The notes under the pieces are model-generated. The model did no database searches. It was given only the letters and a program-made list of their open reading frames with translations, and was not told the origin of the DNA. From a bacterium (GTDB taxonomy: Bacteria; Hydrothermota; UBA3073; JACQXS01; JAQTXJ01), in assembly GCA_028688815.1 (NCBI GenBank), contig JAQTXJ010000008.1, positions 1 through 48,179 on the forward strand: 48,179 nucleotides of DNA, in the 5' to 3' direction. Shown one piece after another: positions 1 to 8,395 of the stretch (position 1 is the first letter of the stretch; each line of letters opens with the position of its first letter). The translations under genes and the position numbers were made by a program.

Positions 1-1
1 A

Positions 2-400
2 GAGAACATATGCGGGGAAAACAAAAAGATGGATTACAGCGCAGTTCCGAATTGCATATTTTGCAGTCCTGAAATAGCATGTGTAGGAAAATTCGAGACT
101 GAAGTAGAAGGGGGCAAAACCGGCAAATACAATTTCCAGGGAGTAGGAAAAGCACTATGTAGTGATGATACGGAAGGTTTTACCAAAATAGTATCGGATA
201 AAGATGGGATAGTGAAAGGTATGCAGGTTATCGGGCCACACGCATCAGACCTTATTATGCTTGGAGTAATCGCGGTGCAAAAACAATTAAAAGCCGATGA
301 GTTGGGTGAATTGATATATCCGCATCCTACTTTGTCAGAGTGTTTGAAAGAAGCTTTTGAAGATGTTTCCCAAAAAGCGGTTCACAAATTTTACAGATAA
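2..400 (+). CDS. lpdA: Dihydrolipoamide dehydrogenase, C-terminal part (cut by window edge)
   Basis: The open frame runs in from the window edge, so only the last ~132 residues are visible and the start lies upstream. They match the dimerisation domain of dihydrolipoamide dehydrogenase (E3), the FAD enzyme that reoxidises lipoyl groups of 2-oxoacid dehydrogenase complexes or the glycine cleavage system. The segment SAVPNCIFCSPEIACVG corresponds to the family's SAIPNxxxTxPExAxVG stretch. PHPTLSE near the C-terminus carries the His-x4-Glu pair (H and E five residues apart) that acts as the active-site base of the partner subunit. The FAD and NAD domains and the redox disulfide are outside the window, so the parent complex cannot be told. 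No clear terminator lies between this gene and the convergent gene that ends at 466. Confidence 0.9.
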   Translation, partial: ENICGENKKMDYSAVPNCIFCSPEIACVGKFETEVEGGKTGKYNFQGVGKALCSDDTEGFTKIVSDKDGIVKGMQVIGPHASDLIMLGVIAVQKQLKADELGELIYPHPTLSECLKEAFEDVSQKAVHKFYR

Positions 401-465
401 GTTACCGTCCCCTTTATTTCTCTCAAAAAAATACTCTAATTTAGATACACCTATTGAAACAGATA

Positions 466-1878
466 TTACCGTTTATTAAATGATACGTTAATGTTTCCAC
501 CAAAGATTGTTTCTTTATCCGTTCTAAGCTCGCATAATTCCGTATCTATTTTCAACTGCCATTTGTGAATGTTTCTTATAACGGTTGTCCCTGTTTTTAT
601 ATTTAGGCAACTACTTATGGGACTTAGCATAAAGTTGTTAGTCGGGAATTTTTCATTTTCTACTCTCGGAGCTTCAGCAATAGGCCAGGTATCGTTTATT
701 GAAGCGGCTCCTTTTGTCGTACGTGTTACGCTCGTATATAAATCAAGGGATGGTTTTGCATGGAATGTCAATTTTGCAAATAACTCTTCAATATCCGGTC
801 CCGAGGGATAACCTAACGGATAACCCCGATATTCATATCTTTGCCAGGGGTGAAAGTGATTATATGCCCATCTACTTATCTTTACGTATTCTAACTGGAA
901 AAATGTTTTCTTCATTTTCAGAGGGTCGACTCCCCTGATTCCAACAAGTCCACCGATATGATTTGGTTCACCCTGTTCATCTTTCCCATACTGAAAATCA
1001 TCCATTAGAAATTCACCGTATACGGCAAAAGAGTTGAGATTTATCTTCATATCTATATCCCATAATATATTGTGGTCCATTTCCGTGTGAATAAATTCGT
1101 AAGGATAGCTTAACGCCACCGGGTTAAGGTAGTACAGATCAGGAATTGCATTTTCGCCACCATATATGACTGCTTCTGTAAGTCCGATTTGTACCCTTCT
1201 GAATGGAGCATATTCCAATCTTCGCATTGACATAAAGCGTCTTGCGGTCAAAGTATCACTGTGAATGGTATCTCCAATAAAACTCAAACTTTCATCGGTA
1301 ATGTTATCCAGTCTTGAGAACAGAAATGAGAGTTTAAACCTGCCACCGGTATAAGCCATAAAAAAAGCATCTAAAGAAGGCGCATTTCCTGATAACAATA
1401 AGTTATATCTTGTAGATGGCCCCATCGCAAATCTTTCCCTGCCAAATGTAGCTTCAAAGACAGAGTTATCAAATTTTATAAAAGCTCTTTCATAATCTGC
1501 AGCAAATTTGTCTTTGAATTTTGCCGTAGGCCAGATATTTTCATTTCCAAGTTTTATAATAGGCTGGACAATCATACTAAAAGGCGGTTTTTCATAAGGA
1601 ATGAATAACCTTATTTTTGTATAGTTTATACTATCTTTAGTAGTTTTAATCGTAAATAGAGGCTGAGTTATTCTTGATTTCAGCCAATCGGGAGCTTTAT
1701 CCATCGCGGTTTTTTGTATAAAGTAATTTTTTATATCTGTCGAAGAGATTAGACTAAAACCCCTGAGTTTCAATTCCTCAACGGTCTCTGTGGTAGATTC
1801 CTCTAACGGAACATATACTCCGAAAGCTGAAGACACATTTATCAATAATACTATGATGAAAAACGTTATTTTATTCAT
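466..1878 (-). CDS. Wzi-like outer-membrane beta-barrel protein
   Basis: A 470-residue protein. Its first ~20 residues form a signal peptide (hydrophobic FFIIVLLINVSSAFG), and the rest is β-rich with alternating aromatic and polar residues, as in outer-membrane barrels. The segments GRERFAMGPSTRYNLLLSG and IGLTEAVIYGG resemble the conserved parts of the capsule-assembly Wzi family (GRxxxxWGPGxxxxLLLSxNAP and IGLSExxxYGG). Wzi is an outer-membrane lectin that anchors capsular polysaccharide, and this role fits the polysaccharide genes that start about 1 kb away. A good Shine-Dalgarno (GAGGAG on the minus strand) precedes the ATG at 1878. It lies 34 nt downstream of the alcohol dehydrogenase on the same strand. 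The family call rests on motif memory, and a generic barrel is the alternative. Confidence 0.6.
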   Translation of the reverse strand: MNKITFFIIVLLINVSSAFGVYVPLEESTTETVEELKLRGFSLISSTDIKNYFIQKTAMDKAPDWLKSRITQPLFTIKTTKDSINYTKIRLFIPYEKPPFSMIVQPIIKLGNENIWPTAKFKDKFAADYERAFIKFDNSVFEATFGRERFAMGPSTRYNLLLSGNAPSLDAFFMAYTGGRFKLSFLFSRLDNITDESLSFIGDTIHSDTLTARRFMSMRRLEYAPFRRVQIGLTEAVIYGGENAIPDLYYLNPVALSYPYEFIHTEMDHNILWDIDMKINLNSFAVYGEFLMDDFQYGKDEQGEPNHIGGLVGIRGVDPLKMKKTFFQLEYVKISRWAYNHFHPWQRYEYRGYPLGYPSGPDIEELFAKLTFHAKPSLDLYTSVTRTTKGAASINDTWPIAEAPRVENEKFPTNNFMLSPISSCLNIKTGTTVIRNIHKWQLKIDTELCELRTDKETIFGGNINVSFNKR

Positions 1879-1912
1879 TGCTCCTCCTTATCAATTTTCT
1901 TATACAGTAAAC

Positions 1913-2953
1913 TTATGGTTTGATAATTACTTTTATTGATTGTTTTGCATTATTTACCAACTGAAAACCTTTCAGGGTTTTTTCCAATGGCAATATGTGA
2001 GTTATCATATCTTTGACATTAATTTTATTTTTTTTAATAATTTCTATTGATTCTTTAAAGTCTTGTTCTACTGCAGCATAAGTGCTTACCATAGTTACAT
2101 CTTTATTCCATAAATCAAAAAGCGGAAACGGGATTTGCACACCGGGTTCAGGAGGTGCAAAAAACAAAATCCAACCTTGTTTTTCCACACACCGGAGTCC
2201 CTGAACAAATGCGGGAACACTTCCTGCACAAACAATTACCCTATCCGCAAGGTTATTATTGTTTTCTTTAAGTACCATTTGTAAGACATTTTTCTTTGCT
2301 GATATTACTACATCCACACCGAATTTTTTTGCCATTGTTAATCTATATTCGTCTATATCCGTTGCAATAACTTTTTTTGCGCCTTTCAACTTTGCCAGTT
2401 GGATATGAAGCAATCCTGAGATTCCGCTGCCTATGACAAGAACGGTATTTCCTTTTTGGACATTTGCCATACGCTGTCCTCGCACAACACAGGCTAAAGG
2501 CTCGATGAAAGTTGCATCTTCAAAGGTTATTTCATCCGGTATAACATACACTCCTTTGCATTTGATATTTATCTGCGGGACTCGTATGTATTCCGAAAAC
2601 CCGCCCGGGTCAAAATTTGTAGTTCTGAGAGTTTCGCATAACGTATGGTGTCCGCTGAAACAATATTTGCATTTATAGCAGGGAATATGATGAGATACAA
2701 AAACTCTATCGTTTTTTTTGAATTTTTTAACCTTCTTCCCCACCTCTGTTATGATTCCTGCTATTTCGTGTCCCAACACTCTCGGGGCTTTTTTGATTCT
2801 ATACCATTCCATAACATCGCTTCCACAGATGCCACTGGCGATTATCTTTACGAGAAGTTCATTTTCGGTTATTTTTGGGATAGGTAGTTTTTCTATACGC
2901 ACATCGTTATTGTTGTAATACATTGCCACACGCATAGTTGTTTGTTTATCCAT
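1913..2953 (-). CDS. Zinc-dependent medium-chain alcohol/polyol dehydrogenase
   Basis: A 346-residue member of the MDR superfamily (threonine, sorbitol or alcohol dehydrogenase type), oxidising an alcohol with NAD(P)+. Catalytic zinc ligands are visible: Cys43 in GICGSD, His62-Glu63 in VLGHE, and Glu151 in FIEPLACV. The structural zinc loop has Cys92, Cys95, Cys98 and Cys106. The Rossmann glycine motif is GSGISG at 175-180, followed by an acidic residue in VIATDID that favours NAD+. The substrate cannot be read from the sequence. Two starts are possible: ATG at 2953 and ATG at 2935 (MRVAMYY). A TATAAT at 2958-2963 would place the transcript start very near 2953, which favours the inner start. 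Neither start has a Shine-Dalgarno. Confidence 0.88.
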   Translation of the reverse strand: MDKQTTMRVAMYYNNNDVRIEKLPIPKITENELLVKIIASGICGSDVMEWYRIKKAPRVLGHEIAGIITEVGKKVKKFKKNDRVFVSHHIPCYKCKYCFSGHHTLCETLRTTNFDPGGFSEYIRVPQINIKCKGVYVIPDEITFEDATFIEPLACVVRGQRMANVQKGNTVLVIGSGISGLLHIQLAKLKGAKKVIATDIDEYRLTMAKKFGVDVVISAKKNVLQMVLKENNNNLADRVIVCAGSVPAFVQGLRCVEKQGWILFFAPPEPGVQIPFPLFDLWNKDVTMVSTYAAVEQDFKESIEIIKKNKINVKDMITHILPLEKTLKGFQLVNNAKQSIKVIIKP

Positions 2954-2957
2954 ATTT

Positions 2958-2988
2958 ATTATACTAATTAACTAGCATAAAATGTCAA
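2958..2988 (-). promoter_or_regulatory. Candidate sigma-70-type promoter for the alcohol dehydrogenase
   Basis: On the minus strand a consensus TTGACA (2988-2983) is followed by a consensus TATAAT (2963-2958). The spacer is 19 nt, longer than the ideal 17. Both hexamers match 6/6. Transcription would start around 2951, at or inside the outer ATG of the dehydrogenase, so it supports the inner start at 2935. Confidence 0.5.
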
Positions 2989-3009
2989 AGAAAAAACAGG
3001 AGAGAATTT

Positions 3010-3978
3010 TCATGATAGGAGTCCGTCTCTAAATGCCCGCATATAAGCGTATATTATATTAGATTTTAATTTTCTATCCCGTAGAAGCTCGTAAACCCTA
3101 ATTGGAAATAACCTGAAAATATATGTACCAAAAACCTTAAAGAAAACTTTTTTTTCAAAATGTTTTCTTAAAACCCAAAGCCAATTTCTATGCCAGTAAT
3201 AGATTAAATCCGTATTACTCCCGGAATATTCATTTATCTTTTCCGTGAGCAAGCGGGAACTTGTTGATATTTTGTGCCAGATAACGGATTCAGGAGAGAC
3301 ACAAACTTTGTATCCCGCTTCGCTTGCGCTTAGGCAATAATCGTCATCCTCGTGTATCAGGAAGAAAGACTCATCCATAAGCCCGATTTTTCTTATTACT
3401 TCCGTCCGTATTAACATACAACATCCGGGGATACTTTCTACTTCTTTTAGATTATCGTATTGCTTATTATCTATCTCATTACATCCTATAAGTTCCGTAC
3501 CGCAATAAGGAACTTTTGCTTCCCGCATTATTCCTGCAACAAATCTTATTCCTATTGCCCATATTTTTTTCAATGAATTAGAGTAATATATTTTAGGGCC
3601 AACAATACCTATTTTTGAATCTGATTCGGCTAAATCTAACAGTTTATTTAAGAAATTTTTATCTACTATTATATCCTGATTAAGCAATAGGACATATTTT
3701 GAATTATTTTTAATTGCTTCTTTTATTCCAATATTCATTCCGCCAGCAAATCCGAGATTAGTTTTATTTTTGATTATTTGTATGGAAGGAAATTTTTCAA
3801 CAATAAGCTGTAACGAATTGTCAGTAGATGCATTATCTACAATAAGAACTTTGCTCCAAGTTGTGTAATCCGGTGAGGATACCAAAGGAGAACAAGTAGA
3901 ATTAAGTGAGTTCAAACACTCAATAGTATCATTTTTCCCGTTCCAGTTTAAGATTATGATGAAAACTTTCGTAACCAT
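3010..3978 (-). CDS. Glycosyltransferase family 2, rhamnosyltransferase-like
   Basis: A 322-residue GT-A fold glycosyltransferase that would add a sugar to a growing lipid-linked glycan at the cytoplasmic face of the membrane. It opens with IIILNWNGKNDTIECLNSL, then DNASTDNS (48-55) for nucleotide-sugar binding, GFAGGMNIGI, and LLLNQDIIVD (about 97-106) at the metal-binding position. GLMDESFFLIHEDDDYC is the acceptor/base region typical of the WbbL-like rhamnosyltransferase group. The exact donor and acceptor are not predictable. It overlaps the upstream flippase by 25 nt, so the two are translationally coupled. It is the last gene of the minus-strand polysaccharide operon. Confidence 0.88.
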   Translation of the reverse strand: MVTKVFIIILNWNGKNDTIECLNSLNSTCSPLVSSPDYTTWSKVLIVDNASTDNSLQLIVEKFPSIQIIKNKTNLGFAGGMNIGIKEAIKNNSKYVLLLNQDIIVDKNFLNKLLDLAESDSKIGIVGPKIYYSNSLKKIWAIGIRFVAGIMREAKVPYCGTELIGCNEIDNKQYDNLKEVESIPGCCMLIRTEVIRKIGLMDESFFLIHEDDDYCLSASEAGYKVCVSPESVIWHKISTSSRLLTEKINEYSGSNTDLIYYWHRNWLWVLRKHFEKKVFFKVFGTYIFRLFPIRVYELLRDRKLKSNIIYAYMRAFRDGLLS

Positions 3979-5510
3979 ATATTTTTAAGGAATGCTATTT
4001 CCGACTTGTCAAAATAATTACTTCTTAATACGATATACAAATAAACGCCCATAAAAACAATACCTGATACTATAAAAATTTCAAAACCTTTCAAGCGGGA
4101 GAAGAATTCCAAATAGAAGAGAAGCGTCCCCATACGGCCAAGGTAAGTAACCAATCCCGCAACTATAGTAGCAATTAATGGTATTGCTACCGTATGTTTA
4201 AAGAAGAAAAAATTACTAATGTTCAGCCATTTATTAAAAAGGGCAATAAATACTATAGAGCCAATAAAAACGGCAATAGCGCCTCCAACTATTGTTCCCC
4301 AAAATCCGTATTTTATTATCAAAGGAACAGATAATCCGATATTTAAAATCAACATAACCATCCCGGATTTCAGCGGGATATCGGGTTTGCCGACACCAAT
4401 AGCAATATTATATCCCATAGCAGTAATAAAATTAACCGTCATACCCGCTATGAGGATACGCATTACACCAATAGGAATACGGTGATTAGGCCCAAGCGAA
4501 TATCCCATCCACAAAAACATAAACATTCCTGCGGTAAGAAACAAAAAAAGCATACAAGGGAAAATTATAAAATTAAAATATCTTGTTCCTTTAATATAAA
4601 AATTAACTAACTCTTCTTTTTTATGTGAGGCAGAGATTTCTGAAGTAGCGGGCATAATTGGTGCAATAAGACAAAACAACAAGCTTCTGAATTTATTAAC
4701 TGCCCGTTGTCCAATTTCAAAAAGGCCTACCATATTTATAGAAAGAAAATGACCAATTAATAATTTATCAATGGAATCGTTTATAAAACCTGCTAATTCT
4801 GTTATTCTAACAACAATACCAAAACTCAATATTTTTTTGAAAACATCTTTATTTAATGGGCAAGAAAACAATTTCAATGGAGGATAGATTTTTATAGACA
4901 CTATTAAGACTATCAAACTATCAATTATGGTAATTATTAAAGCATTAATCATAATTCCATGGAGTCCATAGCCCTTTTCCAGAAAAAGTATAGTTCCTGC
5001 AACATTTAATATCGATACATAAATATTAATTTTATTAATGATGCCAAACCTTTGTAATCCAACTAACAAAGTATGAAAAACACTAAATAAATTTTTTACA
5101 CCAAAAGCAATTAAGCCTAATTTAAACGCGAAAAAGGCATTAGCTTTAAGTTCCGGGGTAATTTTAAAAAAACCAAGAATAGGATTTACAAGTAAAAGCC
5201 CGACAACAAGAATAAGTATTGATAAAAGCAAACAGATAAGAAAAACAACGTTTATTATTTTATTTATTTCGTAATGTTCTTTTTTTGCGTGAAATTCAGC
5301 AATATATTTAATAAGAGGCTGGTGAACGGCAACATCAGCCAAACTGAAATAAGATATTACTGCTCCGATAATTGCCCAGATACCAAAATTTGCTACTCCA
5401 ATATTAATAATAATATACGGCGTAAGGAAAAAACTGACAAGAAGACTCCAGAAATATCCGACAGTATTAAAAGCAGTATTTTTTACGAGTTTTTTTATTA
5501 TTTGAGTCAT
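3954..5510 (-). CDS. Polysaccharide flippase (Wzx/MOP superfamily)
   Basis: A 518-residue integral membrane protein with about 12-14 hydrophobic segments. It begins NTAFNTVGYFWSLLVSFFLTPYII, the usual first helix of oligosaccharide flippases of the MOP exporter superfamily. Such proteins move undecaprenyl-linked repeat units from the cytoplasmic to the outer face of the inner membrane. It sits between two glycosyltransferase genes, with 61 nt to the upstream GT4 and a 25-nt overlap with the downstream GT2. A second, unrelated-looking flippase is encoded at 6630-8102 in the same operon. Substrate is unknown. Confidence 0.85.
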   Translation of the reverse strand: MTQIIKKLVKNTAFNTVGYFWSLLVSFFLTPYIIINIGVANFGIWAIIGAVISYFSLADVAVHQPLIKYIAEFHAKKEHYEINKIINVVFLICLLLSILILVVGLLLVNPILGFFKITPELKANAFFAFKLGLIAFGVKNLFSVFHTLLVGLQRFGIINKINIYVSILNVAGTILFLEKGYGLHGIMINALIITIIDSLIVLIVSIKIYPPLKLFSCPLNKDVFKKILSFGIVVRITELAGFINDSIDKLLIGHFLSINMVGLFEIGQRAVNKFRSLLFCLIAPIMPATSEISASHKKEELVNFYIKGTRYFNFIIFPCMLFLFLTAGMFMFLWMGYSLGPNHRIPIGVMRILIAGMTVNFITAMGYNIAIGVGKPDIPLKSGMVMLILNIGLSVPLIIKYGFWGTIVGGAIAVFIGSIVFIALFNKWLNISNFFFFKHTVAIPLIATIVAGLVTYLGRMGTLLFYLEFFSRLKGFEIFIVSGIVFMGVYLYIVLRSNYFDKSEIAFLKNIWLRKFSS

Positions 5511-5571
5511 AGTATAAAGTTTTTCATCACTGCCCAGGTTACCAGCAGATTTATGCGAGGGTCCATTTTTT

Positions 5572-6633
5572 TCATTTATTTTTATATTTCTTTATTAAGT
5601 CAAGGAATGCTGATTCTACTATCCCCATATTTGTATATCTATCCCCGTATTTTTTTATAATTTCAGTATTTTTAAGAGATGCTTTTTCCATTAACAAAGG
5701 ATTAGAAAGCGCTTTAATGATTTTGTCTGCCAGTTTCGCCGGATCATTTAGAGGTGTCAGGTAGCCATTAACGCCATTTTTTATCCATTCTCTATTGCCT
5801 ATAATATCCGTTACGACCGGGAAAGCACCGCAAGACATAGCTTCTAATAAGGTAACGGAAGTAGAATCAGAAAAAGAAGTAGAAACATAAACGGTAGATT
5901 CGCCTAACAGACTTGCGAGTTTTTGTTCCGAAAGAAAAGGGACAAATTCTATTTTAGATTGAAGCCCTAATTTCTTAACAAGCGAAAATATTTTTTCTCG
6001 ATAGGATCCCATATCAAGCATTACGGGTTTAACGTTGCACTGAGAGATCACAATAGGAAGTGCATTAACAAAGAGTTCCGGATTACAGACATATTCAAGT
6101 CTTCGCATATATACGACTTTAGGCGGTAATGTTTTTTTTAGTGGTTTAAAAACAGGTGTATCTATACCAATGGGTACATTTAAGATCCGGCTATAGGGAA
6201 TACCAAATTTATTGACAGCATCTTTGAGAATTTTTCCATCAGTAGTAATAAGATCCGCCTTATTTAGTGTGTATTTTATTCTTGCTTTTCTAAGAATTCC
6301 CTTACGAGGCGGTTCAAGGACATCCGAGCCAAAGCAGGAAACAACAAGAGGTCTTGCTCCAATAATAGCAGATAAAAAACCATAATTTGGAACAAAGTGA
6401 GCATTTATAATATCCGGGTTAATAGATTTAATCAAAGAAACAATTTTACCAATTGATAAAGGGTATTTAATAAATCCGGGTAATTGTTTTGATGGGATAG
6501 TATGCTCTATTCCAGATGTCCCGATACTATTTTGCAAGGAAATCAGATGGACTTCTGCCCCACGATTTTTAAAATAATTCACCCAATTCCCAGCATGGGG
6601 ATAACTTGCATCTCCCAGAACACATAGTTTCAT
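5572..6633 (-). CDS. Glycosyltransferase family 4 (GT-B fold)
   Basis: A 353-residue GT-B glycosyltransferase. The N-terminal acceptor domain starts MKLCVLGDASYPHAGNWVNY, with the glycine/His region that follows β1 in this family. The C-terminal donor domain contains STSFSDSTSVTLLEAMSCG, where the LLEAM glutamate corresponds to the retaining-GT4 E-x7-E motif, and then NREWIKNGVNGYL. It would transfer a nucleotide-activated hexose with retention of configuration during glycan assembly. It overlaps the upstream flippase by 4 nt (ATGA), a coupled operon junction. Donor sugar unknown. Confidence 0.88.
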   Translation of the reverse strand: MKLCVLGDASYPHAGNWVNYFKNRGAEVHLISLQNSIGTSGIEHTIPSKQLPGFIKYPLSIGKIVSLIKSINPDIINAHFVPNYGFLSAIIGARPLVVSCFGSDVLEPPRKGILRKARIKYTLNKADLITTDGKILKDAVNKFGIPYSRILNVPIGIDTPVFKPLKKTLPPKVVYMRRLEYVCNPELFVNALPIVISQCNVKPVMLDMGSYREKIFSLVKKLGLQSKIEFVPFLSEQKLASLLGESTVYVSTSFSDSTSVTLLEAMSCGAFPVVTDIIGNREWIKNGVNGYLTPLNDPAKLADKIIKALSNPLLMEKASLKNTEIIKKYGDRYTNMGIVESAFLDLIKKYKNK

Positions 6634-8102
6634 GGCAAAAAGCTTTTGAACAAAGAGCGCATTTGTTGTTTTTCCAAGGAAGAGAATAGCGAAGGATTAA
6701 GAAGAAATAACCCGTAGGATACAGTTACAAAAGAGCTTAGCATAATAAGCTCCATTTTATGGTCACTAAAATAAGGTATCCTGAAAACAAAGTAGGTTAT
6801 TAAACCTACAATAACGCCAGTCCCTATTATTTTATAAAAGAATATGGGATTAAATTTCAACGAAGTATGTAGTTGAACTACCCATACAATATTATATATT
6901 AACGTAGCAAAAGTAGCTATCAAGTAAGCCATACCTACGCCTGCGATTTGGAATTTTTGGATTAAAATCGTAACACATATTATGTATACCAAAACCCATA
7001 TAATGGAGGATATCAAGTTAAATATAATTTTCCCGGTAGCCCTCATAGCCGTAGATATTGGAGCATATACAGCGGAAAGAAGGATAGAGATTCCCAGGAA
7101 ACATACGGTAGAAAAAGCGCCTGAATAAGCTTGAGTAGATACGGTTCTTAAGATAAGTTTTCCTCCCGTTAAAATTATGATTACAAATATTATACTTATA
7201 ACGAAGAGTAATTTTATAAGCAATTCTAATTTTTGTCCCAGAACACTCTTTTCGCCCTGTTCCCAGTAGTAGGTAATTTCCGGACTTGCGGCTTCCAGAG
7301 GGATATCCAGGATTCGCCTTGCAAAACTTGTCACTTTATCTGCCATAGCAAACATAGCAACAAATTGCATACCAAGAAAATACCCTATAATTAATCTATC
7401 CAGGAAGTAAGTGAGAGAAACCAAAAGTCCCAGAAAGATAGCATATTTCCAGTAAGGAAGTATTTCTTTTAAGGATAATGCAGGATTAAAAGACAAGCAT
7501 TTAATTTGATTAAACAATAAAATCAATCCCAGTACAATACTAATGGAAGATGCAAACATATAAATCATAAGTAAAACATGGGAAGACAAATAATTACGGA
7601 ATAAAAATATCAATAACGTTAACGATAGTAGATAAAACAAATTTAACAGGGTAGAGTAGTGCATCTTTCTTAATCCATTAAAGGCAGTAAAAATAAGAGT
7701 AAAATAAGCAACTACTGAAAAGGCAATATAACTAAAAGAAAGGTATGTTCCTATAGTAACATCTTTATAAATAAAAAGTCCTAACTTGTAACCAAAGAAG
7801 AAGAGTATTATATATACCAAAATAGTTATTAAAAAATAGCATCCCGACAAAGAAATAAACAGGGAAGAGAGTTTTTTTCTATCCTCCATAGCATGAAATT
7901 TCGGCAAGTATCGAACAAGGACAAAAGGAATACCGAGAAGAAGAATTCCTGAAATAAGTTGTCCAAAAGCGCTCAAAGTAAAAAACGTGCCTAACTCGTT
8001 GGGACTAAGATAGAGTGATAAGATTTTGATTTGCAAAAAACCTAAAACAGCACTTAAAATAAATGAAATATATAAGAAAAAGGTGTTACGGGCAACTTTC
8101 AT
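6630..8102 (-). CDS. Polysaccharide flippase / Wzx-like membrane protein
   Basis: A 490-residue polytopic membrane protein, about 12-14 hydrophobic segments. Its N-terminus NTFFLYISFILSAVLGFLQI and following TFFTLSAFGQLISGILLLGIP are typical of MOP-superfamily lipid-linked oligosaccharide flippases. The second half has the family's paired pattern, including a glycine-rich GVGMAYLIATF helix. It is the first gene of the minus-strand operon 8102-3010, reading away from the divergent AsnB-like gene. Its presence beside another flippase suggests either two repeat units or one exporter with a different lipid-linked substrate. Confidence 0.83.
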   Translation of the reverse strand: MKVARNTFFLYISFILSAVLGFLQIKILSLYLSPNELGTFFTLSAFGQLISGILLLGIPFVLVRYLPKFHAMEDRKKLSSLFISLSGCYFLITILVYIILFFFGYKLGLFIYKDVTIGTYLSFSYIAFSVVAYFTLIFTAFNGLRKMHYSTLLNLFYLLSLTLLIFLFRNYLSSHVLLMIYMFASSISIVLGLILLFNQIKCLSFNPALSLKEILPYWKYAIFLGLLVSLTYFLDRLIIGYFLGMQFVAMFAMADKVTSFARRILDIPLEAASPEITYYWEQGEKSVLGQKLELLIKLLFVISIIFVIIILTGGKLILRTVSTQAYSGAFSTVCFLGISILLSAVYAPISTAMRATGKIIFNLISSIIWVLVYIICVTILIQKFQIAGVGMAYLIATFATLIYNIVWVVQLHTSLKFNPIFFYKIIGTGVIVGLITYFVFRIPYFSDHKMELIMLSSFVTVSYGLFLLNPSLFSSLEKQQMRSLFKSFLP

Positions 8103-8395
8103 AAAAGAATTTATAAAACCTCAAGATAACTGTTTAAAATAGCTACAAAAATAAAAAAGTCAATAGGTTTCTTTATTTCTTTAGGGAAGAAAGAAAATTT
8201 GTTAAAATAATAGAGATGTCGGAACATTAGAACGAAATACTCTACATGGAATTAAAAAACTTGACTTACTTAGTTAAATCATTATTTTTACTTAGGAAAG
8301 CTAGTTTATTACCGAGGATTAATAAGTATTAAGCTTAATTTGAGTTTATAATCAAAAAAACCTATTTTAAAGAGTAAATAGTTCAGATAAAACTT
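8103..8395. other. Divergent intergenic control region, 293 nt
   Basis: A very AT-rich gap between the divergently transcribed flippase operon (minus) and the AsnB-like gene (plus), so promoters for both are expected here. For the plus strand the best candidate is TTGACT at 8261-8266 with TATTTT at 8283-8288, spacing 16. No convincing small gene, tRNA or riboswitch is seen, and no clear Shine-Dalgarno precedes the ATG at 8396. Confidence 0.5.
8261..8288 (+). promoter_or_regulatory. Candidate promoter upstream of the AsnB-like gene
   Basis: TTGACT (5/6) and TATTTT (4/6) are separated by 16 nt. This would give a leader of about 100 nt before the ATG at 8396. In such AT-rich DNA, chance matches are common. 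Confidence 0.35.
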
